Assembly (NCBI GenBank): GCA_964431805.1
Contig: CAYSKV010000001.1
Location: 1 to 64,000, forward strand
Source of the DNA: JACPHD01 sp964431805
GTDB taxonomy: Bacteria > Patescibacteriota > Patescibacteriia > Patescibacteriales > GWC2-42-12
Direction: 5' to 3'
Length of the DNA stretch: 64,000 bases
Shown piece by piece: positions 51,997 to 60,195 of the stretch (position 1 is its first letter; every line of letters begins with the position of its first letter). A program made the position numbers and the translations under genes. The notes under the pieces were generated by a model that had not been told where the DNA came from, did no database searches, and saw only the letters and a program-made list of their open reading frames with translations.

Positions 51997-54372
51997 ATGG
52001 ATAAAAACATATTTGGAGAGCCTCAACATCAAAATATTCAAAATAACACCTATCCTCAAAATACTTACCCTAGCGGTAAAAATTCTTTTGAAAGTAATAA
52101 TAAAAAGGGTTTGCTGTTTTTAATTGTTTCAATAATTATTGCCAGCATCTTGGTCGGGGTTTTTGTTTTTATTTATTTAAAAAATAAAAATCAAGATAAA
52201 AATAAACAACCGATTCAGACGGAAGAAAATTCAGAAATTAAAACTTTGCCGGCTAACCAATTTAATTCTGATGATGCCAGCAATATTGATAATGAAATTA
52301 ATAATGTTAAGGCCGAAACGCTTTCTTTTAATCAGTTTTATCAAAAAATTGAAGATAAAATTAATTTTAATTATAGTAAACTGAAACTGCCGCTTCAAAT
52401 TAAGACTGATGTATCAAATTATTATGATGTTTCAAGAAAATTAGAATTTAACGATGTAAACCTTAATGAAATAAATGTAAACGGTTTTACTATAATAGAT
52501 AATCAGATATCTACTAAGGATAATTTTTATGATACTTACATCGCTTTAATCGGCCAGGGAATTCCGCAGTTAGTTACCAGCGACTTTTTAATTTATTATT
52601 ACCAAAATTTACTTAAAGAAATTTTTGCTGATGTAAAAAGCAATACTTTTTTTAATGACCTTTGGCTAATTAATAAGAGTTTTTTTGATATCGCTAATAG
52701 CCGTTATAAAACCACGGCGCTTAAAGTTAAAACGGAGAATGACCCAGTCTTAGAAGGTCAACGCCTAGAAGCGGCTTATTTTGCTACAACTTTAGAATTA
52801 CTTAGAGTTAAAGAAGATCAGATAATTAATCCTAAGGAACCTGATGAAAATAAATTTTCCGAAAAAGAAGCTGGTATTTATGATTTTAATTTACCTGATT
52901 ATCTAAACGACGATGTCAAAAAAGAAGTGGAATTAATTTATCAAGCCAAAGAAAATGCCAAATCTCCGGTTTTTCGCTATTACCAGGATTATGCGCTTTA
53001 TAAAGTGCCTAAAGATTTGCAATATAATGATAGATTAAAGAATTTTTATTTAGCCAATAAATGGGTTAATTCTATTTTCCCCTTGTATTATAGAGACGCT
53101 AAATGCCCAGATTGTTTTTTGGATAAAAATGATTGGCTAATAAATTTAGTCGCCAATAGTTATATTGCTAAAGATTTCAGTAATAACCAGGATTTAAAAA
53201 ATCGCTGGGCTAGGGTTTATAAAGTTTTGTCATTTTTTTCCGGTCTGCGCAAAGATTTAACCTATTTACAATTTAATGATGTTTTATTCAGTTTATACAG
53301 CGCCGATTATAAAATTGAAAATATTTTTTCCATAGAAAAAGGTTTGGATAACGCGCTAGCCAATGCTTTAAAAATTCAGTCGGAAGTAGAGAAAAAATTT
53401 AATTTTTCTGAGATAGAAGGCGGTTATAATAGAAACGATATCGCGGTTAAGCCGCAAATTGGCATGAGATTATTACAGCAGGATTATTGGCCAGATAATT
53501 ACATCTTTAACCAATTAATTACGCCTAATGTCGGTACTTATAAAAAACAATTTGTGGATTTAAGAGAAAATAATATAACCGGTTGCCGATTAGGCAAACA
53601 AAAAATATTTTCTCGCTGTAAGCCGATCGGCCTGGACGTTATTAATTTATATGTGCCGATAACTAATAATGACTATTTTAAAGAAAATACCTACTACGAT
53701 AAATACACTACTCAAAGTAAAAAATTATCAGATCAGCTTAAAACTTTTACTTCGGGCAGTTGGCATAATAGTAATTATTGGTCCATTATGTATTTAAATC
53801 AGCAGTCTCTTCTAAAGTCAGACGGCTTAGATGGTCCGCTTTACACTTTAAGTTCAGCTTGGCAACAAAAAAATCTTAATACTGCCATGTCGGCTTGGAT
53901 AAATTTAAAATTACCGAACGATAAAATAATTCTTAATGTGCAACAGGGTAATAATCTTACGGTTAGTAATGAAACAGAAACTTTTGTTGAGCCGAATTTA
54001 GTATTGATTAATGAACTCATATCAAATATTAATATGCTGTCTCAGATGTTAAATGAATTAAGAATTGTAAAAGATATTGATGTGACTTTAAAGAAAATAA
54101 GCGATGCTATGGATGACTTTAACGCTATTAAATCATTAGCCGTAAAAGAATTGCAAGGAGAAACTTTAGATAAAGATAGCCAATTAATAGTGCAAAATAT
54201 TTTAAAGAGGTACACTGTTACCGAAGGCCCGGATAAAAATGTAATTTTTAATTTTGGTAAATTTAAAACTATCGAATCAATTAACGGTATTAAATTGCAA
54301 GCAGCGGTATATCAGCAGAAAGATAAAAAGGTTCTACTAGTCGGTCCGATTTTTAATTATGTCGAGAAATAA
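51997..54372 (+). CDS. DUF3160 domain exported protein
   Basis: 791 aa. Cytosolic N-terminus, one transmembrane helix (about 36-58), a Lys/Asn/Gln-rich linker, then a long DUF3160 domain (about 170-770): IGQGIPQLVTSDFLIYYYQNLL corresponds to the 'P-x-F-V-T-S-D-x-x-L-H' opening of the family, although the usual His is replaced, and LTYLQFNDVLFSLYSADYKIEN and NVGTYKKQFVDL follow. Function of DUF3160 is unknown; it faces outside. The start lies at the very end of an inverted-repeat leader, and MDKN matches the first residues of the response regulator at 54645 because the repeat continues about 11 bp into both genes. Confidence 0.83.
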   Translation: MDKNIFGEPQHQNIQNNTYPQNTYPSGKNSFESNNKKGLLFLIVSIIIASILVGVFVFIYLKNKNQDKNKQPIQTEENSEIKTLPANQFNSDDASNIDNEINNVKAETLSFNQFYQKIEDKINFNYSKLKLPLQIKTDVSNYYDVSRKLEFNDVNLNEINVNGFTIIDNQISTKDNFYDTYIALIGQGIPQLVTSDFLIYYYQNLLKEIFADVKSNTFFNDLWLINKSFFDIANSRYKTTALKVKTENDPVLEGQRLEAAYFATTLELLRVKEDQIINPKEPDENKFSEKEAGIYDFNLPDYLNDDVKKEVELIYQAKENAKSPVFRYYQDYALYKVPKDLQYNDRLKNFYLANKWVNSIFPLYYRDAKCPDCFLDKNDWLINLVANSYIAKDFSNNQDLKNRWARVYKVLSFFSGLRKDLTYLQFNDVLFSLYSADYKIENIFSIEKGLDNALANALKIQSEVEKKFNFSEIEGGYNRNDIAVKPQIGMRLLQQDYWPDNYIFNQLITPNVGTYKKQFVDLRENNITGCRLGKQKIFSRCKPIGLDVINLYVPITNNDYFKENTYYDKYTTQSKKLSDQLKTFTSGSWHNSNYWSIMYLNQQSLLKSDGLDGPLYTLSSAWQQKNLNTAMSAWINLKLPNDKIILNVQQGNNLTVSNETETFVEPNLVLINELISNINMLSQMLNELRIVKDIDVTLKKISDAMDDFNAIKSLAVKELQGETLDKDSQLIVQNILKRYTVTEGPDKNVIFNFGKFKTIESINGIKLQAAVYQQKDKKVLLVGPIFNYVEK

Positions 54373-54401
54373 GCAGGTATTTAAATTGTTTTAATTTAAA
54401 A

Positions 54402-54429
54402 AACATCTTAATAAAATTAAGGTGTTTTT
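54402..54429 (+). terminator. rho-independent terminator
   Basis: AACATCTTAAT-AAA-ATTAAGGTGTT (one wobble pair) with TTT after. It separates the DUF3160 gene from the second leader promoter. Confidence 0.8.
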
Positions 54430-54432
54430 GTA

Positions 54433-54461
54433 TTGCAAAATTCTTTAAAAGTTAGTATAAT
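54433..54461 (+). promoter_or_regulatory. promoter of twin leader 2
   Basis: TTGCAA (54433-54438), 17-bp spacer, TATAAT (54456-54461). The local AGTATAATTA is shared with twin leader 1. +1 near 54468, 177 nt before ATG 54645. Confidence 0.8.
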
Positions 54462-54467
54462 TACTTT

Positions 54468-54644
54468 AAGTAAAATCAATTGCCTTTAATGCTAATTTTA
54501 CCCTGTTAAATAATTTTTAAAAAATTAAAAATTAAGATTTGAGCCTAGAAATAGCAGGTTTGGAAAAATAGGGTAAAAATATAAAATTAATTAAAATAAG
54601 TTGTTTCTCCATTAAAGAGATTCAAATCTTATTTAACAGGGTAA
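54468..54644 (+). ncRNA. structured 5' leader of the response regulator operon (twin leader 2)
   Basis: Same design as 51812-51996: 17-bp arms TTTACCCTGTTAAATAA (54497-54513) and its complement (54629-54645, ending on the A of ATG). Internal AGGGTAAAA (54570-54578) competes for the left arm. AAGATTTGA (54534-54542) pairs with TCAAATCTT (54622-54630). The small hairpin is TCTC-CATTAAA-GAGA (54606-54620), a different loop and one changed pair compared with leader 1. The middle of the leader has diverged while the arms have not. Confidence 0.65.
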
Positions 54645-55052
54645 ATGGATAAAAATAAGAAAATTCTTATAATTGAAGATGATGCTAACTTGCTTTATGG
54701 GCTACAGTCTAAGTTTAGGGTAGAGGGTTTTGAAGTTATTATTGATGAGGGGGGCGATAAAAAAGAGGCAATGGAAAAAATAAAAGTTCTTAAACCGGAT
54801 TATATTATTCTAGATGTTATTTTACCGGAAATGAATGGTTTTGATATGTTATCAGATATTAAGGCCGATCCGGAAATTTCTAAAATTCCAGTTTTTATCT
54901 TTACTAATTTAAGCGATAATGATAGTCAGCAAAGAGGTAAAGATTTAGGCGCGGATTTTTACATCATAAAAAACGAATTAAATTTAGACGAGTTTGTCGC
55001 TAAATTTCAAAAAATTATTAAAAATAAGGAAAAATTAAATGAAAATTATTAA
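54645..55052 (+). CDS. single-domain response regulator (REC)
   Basis: 135-aa CheY-like receiver. Acidic pair IEDDANL (about 10-16), phospho-acceptor Asp in YIILDVILPEMNGFD (about 55-58), switch Thr in FTNLSDND (about 87) and the conserved Lys in YIIKNELNLDEF (about 107-110). No output domain, so it acts by protein contact. No histidine kinase is nearby. It heads the MacA/MacB-type operon and overlaps the next gene by 14 bp, suggesting coupled translation. Its start is part of the twin-leader repeat. Confidence 0.92.
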   Translation: MDKNKKILIIEDDANLLYGLQSKFRVEGFEVIIDEGGDKKEAMEKIKVLKPDYIILDVILPEMNGFDMLSDIKADPEISKIPVFIFTNLSDNDSQQRGKDLGADFYIIKNELNLDEFVAKFQKIIKNKEKLNENY

Positions 55053-56805
55053 AAATAAATTTTTTATTATTGGTTTTATATTAATTATAGCGGTTGTTGG
55101 TATGTATTTTGTTTTTAATAAAAAGCCCAAAACTACTTATACGACCGTGAAAGTTGAAAGAGGAAATTTAATACAAACCGTTAGCGAAACCGGCATGGTT
55201 AAAGCTAACAAAGAAATGGATTTAAATTTTAACATTAGCGGCAAGATTGCTAATATTTTTGTCAAAGTAGGGGATAAAGTAAAAAAAGATCAAGTTTTAG
55301 CTGAACTTGATTCAAGCGATTTATTACTGAAAGAAAGAGAGGCCACGGCCAGTTTAAGAGTCGCTCAAGCGAATTTATCTAAACTTTTAGCCGGCGCGAC
55401 CGCTAGCGAATTAGCGGTAAGCCAAGCGAGCGTTGATCAGGCTAAAACGTCTTATGTTTCTTCTTTGAATGAAGCGGAAAAAATAAAAAATACGGTTAAC
55501 GAAAGTATCGCGCAGGCGGAAAAAAATTTAAATGATCTTTATTTAACAACCGGCTCGACCATAACTAGTTATCAGCAAGCGGTAAAAAATTATCAAGCCT
55601 CCGCTTCAACCGCCGTGGAAACTAAAATTCCCGTGGCTGCTAACGCTTTAGATAATATAAATACGATATTGAATGACAATGATATTAGATACTTTTTAGG
55701 AGTAAAAGATATTTCTTTATTAGAAACCACGAAAAATGATTATAACCAAGCTAACATAGCTTTAACTAAAGCTAGGGCCAGTCAAGCTAGCGGAGACATA
55801 ATTCAAGCAACGGCCGACACTTTAGACGCTTTAAATAAAACTTTTAACGCTTTAAAAGATTGCTATAGCCTTTTAGAGGCTAGTATGGTCGGGTCAAGTT
55901 TTCCTCAAACAAAACTTGATACTTATAAAACAACTATCAGCGCGCAGCAAGTTAATGTTAGCGGCGGTATTACTTCGGTGCAAACCGCTCAAACTAATTT
56001 AAATGATGCAATTAATAATCTTAATAATGCGATTCTCTCGGCTAAAAATGTTTTAGCTACCACTAAAGTAAATGGAGCGCAACAGATTGCTTCGGCTCAA
56101 GCTAGAATCGATACTTATTATAAATCTTGGCTAGTGGCCGAAGCGCAATTAAATCAACTTAAAGCTGGCGCTAGGTCGCAAGATGTAAATTTAACCCAGG
56201 CTCAAGTAAGCCAAGCGCAAGCCGCTTTGGATTTAGTTAGAAATCAAATTAATAATAATACTATAAAGGCCCCGCTAGACGGCACGATTACAAAAAAGAA
56301 TTATGAAGCTGGCGAGCAGTTTGCGTTAACTAAACCGGTTTTCTCATTGCTTGGTGTAAATAACTTTGAAATTGAAGTTGATGTTTCTGAAGCTGATATA
56401 ACTAAGGTGGCGATTAATAACCAAGCGGAAATTACTCTTGATGCTTTCGGTAAAGATGTAAAATTCTACGGCCAGGTTAATTTTATTGAACCAGCCGAAA
56501 CTATTATTCAGGATGTAATTTATTATAAAGTAAAAATTAATTTTGACGGCCAGGGCAAAGATGTAAAATCAGGCATGACCGCTAATGCTAATATTACTAC
56601 GGCTAAAAAGGAAAATGTATTAATCGCGCCACTGAGAGCAATAATTGAGAAAAATGGCAACGGCAAAGTCGCGAGGGTTTTAGTCGGCCAAGAAATTAAA
56701 GAAGCGCCGGTTACTATTGGTTTAAGGGGCGATGATGGATTAGTAGAAATTTTGTCAGGCCTTAATGAAAATGACTTTGTAGTGACTTATATTGCAACGA
56801 AGTAA
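55039..56805 (+). CDS. MacA/HlyD-type periplasmic adaptor (membrane fusion) protein
   Basis: 588 aa. Transmembrane anchor (about 8-26), lipoyl-like half with VSETGMVKANKEMDLNFNIS and GKIANIFVKVGDKVKKDQVL (about 55-95), then a very long alpha-helical coiled-coil region (about 100-400; repeated VSQAQAALDLVRNQI-type helices), the second lipoyl half APLDGTITKKNYEAGEQF (about 414-431) and beta-barrel/MP domains. The helical hairpin is longer than in standard MacA. It links to the MacB ATPase and two FtsX permeases downstream. In monoderm-type cells it would act outside the membrane with the permeases. Confidence 0.9.
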   Translation: MKIIKNKFFIIGFILIIAVVGMYFVFNKKPKTTYTTVKVERGNLIQTVSETGMVKANKEMDLNFNISGKIANIFVKVGDKVKKDQVLAELDSSDLLLKEREATASLRVAQANLSKLLAGATASELAVSQASVDQAKTSYVSSLNEAEKIKNTVNESIAQAEKNLNDLYLTTGSTITSYQQAVKNYQASASTAVETKIPVAANALDNINTILNDNDIRYFLGVKDISLLETTKNDYNQANIALTKARASQASGDIIQATADTLDALNKTFNALKDCYSLLEASMVGSSFPQTKLDTYKTTISAQQVNVSGGITSVQTAQTNLNDAINNLNNAILSAKNVLATTKVNGAQQIASAQARIDTYYKSWLVAEAQLNQLKAGARSQDVNLTQAQVSQAQAALDLVRNQINNNTIKAPLDGTITKKNYEAGEQFALTKPVFSLLGVNNFEIEVDVSEADITKVAINNQAEITLDAFGKDVKFYGQVNFIEPAETIIQDVIYYKVKINFDGQGKDVKSGMTANANITTAKKENVLIAPLRAIIEKNGNGKVARVLVGQEIKEAPVTIGLRGDDGLVEILSGLNENDFVVTYIATK

Positions 56806-56814
56806 TTAGAATTA

Positions 56815-56881
56815 AATTTTCAATTAACAATTATCAATTTATTTGGAAATTGAAAATTGAAAATTGAAAATTTTTTTATTT
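56815..56881. repeat. cluster of AATTGAAAATTG inverted/direct words
   Basis: CAATTAACAATTATCAATTT followed by TTGAAAATTGAAAATTGAAAATT, directly before the MacB-type start. Similar AT words occur at 62190-62320. Confidence 0.6.
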
Positions 56882-57595
56882 ATGCTTATACAAATTGATA
56901 ATTTAACTAAAAAATTTGTTAGTGACGAAGTTGTTACTCCGGTTTTGCATGGGGTTACCTTTAATATTGACCAAGGAGATTTTGTGGCGATTATGGGGCC
57001 GTCGGGTTCTGGCAAATCTACTTTAATGCATATTTTAGGTCTCCTAGATCGACCGACCGGCGGTAAATATTATCTTGAAGGTAAAGATGTAACTAAGCTA
57101 GACGATGATGAATTAGCTGATTTAAGAAATCGTAAAATCGGTTTTGTTTTTCAGTCTTTTAACCTTTTGCCGCGTACTACGGTTTTAGAAAATGTTATGC
57201 TGCCTTTAACTTACGCTAAACATAAAGAAGCGCCCGAAGCCCGAGCCAAAAGAATTTTAGAAAGCGTCGGTTTAGGGCATCGCTTAAATTATTTTACTAA
57301 TAAAATTTCTGGCGGAGAAAAACAGCGCGTCGCTATCGCTCGCGCCTTAGTTAATGATCCGGCGGTAATTTTCGCCGATGAGCCAACCGGCAATCTTGAT
57401 TCAAAATCAGGTGTGCAAGTCATGGAAATTTTGCAGAAGTTAAATGATGAGGGCCATACTATAGTTTTAGTAACCCATGAAACTTATACTTCCGAGCATG
57501 CTAAAAGAATTATAAAAGTTAAAGATGGTTTGATAGTTGATGATTATAAAGTTTTAAATAGAAGAATGGCTAGAGATGGAGAGATGTTGAAATAA
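56882..57595 (+). CDS. MacB-type ABC ATP-binding protein (LolD/MacB family)
   Basis: 237 aa from ATG 56882; the TTG at 56864 lies in the AT-repeat upstream. Walker A GPSGSGKST, signature ISGGEKQRVAIARAL, Walker B VIFADEP and H-loop VTHE are all present (about residues 38-46, 140-154, 162-168 and 198-201). Together with the two FtsX-type permeases just downstream it forms a mechanotransmission ABC complex; MacA-type adaptor is upstream. Substrate unknown. Confidence 0.95.
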   Translation: MLIQIDNLTKKFVSDEVVTPVLHGVTFNIDQGDFVAIMGPSGSGKSTLMHILGLLDRPTGGKYYLEGKDVTKLDDDELADLRNRKIGFVFQSFNLLPRTTVLENVMLPLTYAKHKEAPEARAKRILESVGLGHRLNYFTNKISGGEKQRVAIARALVNDPAVIFADEPTGNLDSKSGVQVMEILQKLNDEGHTIVLVTHETYTSEHAKRIIKVKDGLIVDDYKVLNRRMARDGEMLK

Positions 57596-57606
57596 ATAAA
57601 AGCGAT

Positions 57607-58860
57607 ATGCTGAAATTTTATACACAATCGATTAAGACTTCAACCAGAGCGCTTCTGGCCAATAAGGGCAGAAGCTTTTTAACAATGCTCGGGATAATTA
57701 TTGGAGTTGCCGCGGTTATTATTATTATGGCCGTAGGCGCTGGAGCGCAAAGTTTAATTCTTAATCAGATAAAAACTTTTGGCACCAATATTATAGGTGT
57801 TTTACCAGGCGCCACTGAACAAAAAGGTCCGCCAGCCTCGGTTATGGGTATCGTTATTACTACGCTTACCTACGAAGATGCTATGTCTTTAAATGAAAAA
57901 AGTAATGCCCCTAATATAACTAGCGTGGCGGCTTATTATAAAGGCATGAGTAGTGTTAGTTGGGGCGCTAATTCTTATGATACTGGTATTAGCGGGGTGA
58001 CCGTCGGTTATTTAGATGTGGAAGACGGAACGGTTGATCATGGCAGATTTTTTACTAAAGAAGAGGAAATTAATTTATCAAAAGTAGCGGTTTTAGGTAG
58101 TACAGTAAAACAAGAACTGTTCGGCGATTCGGATGCTATTGGCAAAAAAATAAAGATTAAAAAGCATGATTTTGAAGTCATCGGCGTTATGAAAAATAGG
58201 GGAACCGTGGCTTTTCAAAATAATGACGACCAGGTTTTTATTCCGATAAAAACCATGCAAAAATTAATCGCCGGAGTAAATCATGTAAGTATGATTAGAT
58301 TAAAAGTTGATCATCAGGAAAATTTAGATAAAGCTATGCGAGATGTAGAAATTACTTTGCGTGAACGGCATGATATAACTGATCAGAGTGGGGTTGATGA
58401 CGATTTTACCATTACCAGTTCGGCCGAAGCCATGGATATGATAACCACAATTACTGATGCTTTAAAATTTTTCTTGGTCGCTATCGCCGCTATGTCGTTA
58501 TTAGTCGGCGGTATCGGCATAATGAATATTATGTTAGTTAGCGTTACCGAAAGAACTAGGGAAATCGGTTTAAGAAAAGCTGTGGGCGCTAATAACATAG
58601 ATATTATGACCCAATTTTTAATGGAAGCGGCGACTATAACTTTAAGCGGCGGAATTATCGGCATTATAATTGGCAGTTTAATATCTATTTTAATTGCTGC
58701 TATAGCTAATTTTTTGGGCTATGATTGGAGTTTATCAATTTCCATTTCATCAATTATTTTGGCGCTGTTTGTTTCTGTAAGCGTTGGTTTAATTTTCGGT
58801 TTATATCCGGCGCGAAAAGCCAGTAAATTACAGCCGGTAGAAGCTTTAAGGCATGAATAA
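57607..58860 (+). CDS. MacB-like FtsX-type permease 1
   Basis: 417 aa. Transmembrane helix 1 (about 22-45; GRSFLTMLGIIIGVAAVIII), MacB periplasmic core domain (about 60-270), then helices 2-4 with LVGGIGIMNIMLVSVTERTREIGLRKAVGA (about 298-327), the FtsX signature, ending EALRHE. Partner of the ATPase 11 bp upstream. Its stop overlaps the second permease start by 8 bp, giving a heteromeric pair of permeases. Confidence 0.95.
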   Translation: MLKFYTQSIKTSTRALLANKGRSFLTMLGIIIGVAAVIIIMAVGAGAQSLILNQIKTFGTNIIGVLPGATEQKGPPASVMGIVITTLTYEDAMSLNEKSNAPNITSVAAYYKGMSSVSWGANSYDTGISGVTVGYLDVEDGTVDHGRFFTKEEEINLSKVAVLGSTVKQELFGDSDAIGKKIKIKKHDFEVIGVMKNRGTVAFQNNDDQVFIPIKTMQKLIAGVNHVSMIRLKVDHQENLDKAMRDVEITLRERHDITDQSGVDDDFTITSSAEAMDMITTITDALKFFLVAIAAMSLLVGGIGIMNIMLVSVTERTREIGLRKAVGANNIDIMTQFLMEAATITLSGGIIGIIIGSLISILIAAIANFLGYDWSLSISISSIILALFVSVSVGLIFGLYPARKASKLQPVEALRHE

Positions 58861-60187
58861 TTTTATGAATTTAGGACCGGTTATAAAAATTTCTTTGCGT
58901 TCCATTAAGGGCAATAAAACTAGAACTGCTCTGACGGTTTTAGGTATAGTTATTGGTATTGCTAGCGTGGTTATAGTTTATTCGGCCGGAGAAGGAATTA
59001 GCGGTTTAGTTTATAAGCAGGTTGAAGCTTTCGGCGGTACTGATTTAATAGAAACTGAAGTTAAAAATCCTACTGGTAAAAAGGGCAATCAAGCAGAAAT
59101 ACAAGGCGCGGTAGCCATGGCTCAAGGCGCGCAAATTACCACTTTAACCTTAGAAGATTATGAGGATGTTTTAAAATTACCCAATGTTAAAAATGGCTAC
59201 GCGGTTATTATAGGTCAAGAAAAAGCCAGTTATGCTGAACAGTCAAAAAAAGTTTTGCTATATGGTACAACCGCCAGTCTTTTAGATATTGATAAGACGG
59301 AAATTGATTATGGGCGATATTTTACTGATACGGAAGACAAAGCAAACGCTCCGGTCGCCGTGCTCGGCTATAAAATAAAAGATAAATTGTTTGGTGATTC
59401 TGACCCGATAGATAAATATATTAAAATTAGAAAAACTAAATTTCGTGTTATCGGAGTTGTAAAAGAGAGGGGGGCGGTTATGACTTTTGATTATGATAAT
59501 ATGATTTATGCGCCGATTAGAACTTTACAGAAAAAGGTTTTAGGCATTGATCATATAATGTTTATGATGCATCAGCTTAAAGATGTAAGTTTAGCCGACG
59601 AAACCGCCGAAGAAGCTAGGCTGATTATACGAGAAAATCATAATATCACCTCTAAACCTTTAGAGTTTAAACCAGGCGAGACGGCGATTAAAGTTATAGG
59701 CGAAGGTATGACTGATACTAGCGAAGATGATTTTAGAGTTGTCACCATGCAAGAATCCATGGATATTTTAGATACTGTAACCGGAGCTATAACTTTAATG
59801 CTACTCGCTATTGTGGCGATTTCTTTAATTGTTGGCGGAGTTGGCGTTATGAATATTATGTATGTTATTATTACTGAGAGAACCGCCGAAATCGGTTTAA
59901 GAAAAGCGGTTGGCGCGAAATATCGCGATATTATGATGCAATTTCTAGTTGAATCAGTAATTATAACTTTAATTGGCGCCGTGGTTGGAGTTTTAGTCGG
60001 CATAGGCGCCTCATATTTAATTTCAGTTGGAGCTAATTATTATGGTTTAGATTGGGATTTTGTGATTCCTTTAAAAGCTTATTATGTTTCTTTGGCTTTT
60101 GCTGTCGTGTTTGGCCTGGGCTTTGGAATTTATCCGGCCCGTAAAGCCGCTCGGCTTGATCCAATAGAAGCGTTAAGACAAGAATAA
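58853..60187 (+). CDS. MacB-like FtsX-type permease 2
   Basis: 444 aa paralogue of permease 1: GNKTRTALTVLGIVIGIASV (helix 1), extracytosolic MacB core domain, and helices 2-4 with VGGVGVMNIMYVIITERTAEIGLRKAVGA. It differs from permease 1 in the core domain (an added loop near residues 75-95 and a longer QKKVLGIDHIMFMMHQ region). Start ATG 58853 overlaps the end of permease 1; ATG 58865 is a close alternative. It probably pairs with permease 1 rather than forming a homodimer. Confidence 0.94.
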   Translation: MNNFMNLGPVIKISLRSIKGNKTRTALTVLGIVIGIASVVIVYSAGEGISGLVYKQVEAFGGTDLIETEVKNPTGKKGNQAEIQGAVAMAQGAQITTLTLEDYEDVLKLPNVKNGYAVIIGQEKASYAEQSKKVLLYGTTASLLDIDKTEIDYGRYFTDTEDKANAPVAVLGYKIKDKLFGDSDPIDKYIKIRKTKFRVIGVVKERGAVMTFDYDNMIYAPIRTLQKKVLGIDHIMFMMHQLKDVSLADETAEEARLIIRENHNITSKPLEFKPGETAIKVIGEGMTDTSEDDFRVVTMQESMDILDTVTGAITLMLLAIVAISLIVGGVGVMNIMYVIITERTAEIGLRKAVGAKYRDIMMQFLVESVIITLIGAVVGVLVGIGASYLISVGANYYGLDWDFVIPLKAYYVSLAFAVVFGLGFGIYPARKAARLDPIEALRQE

Positions 60188-60195
60188 AATAATAT

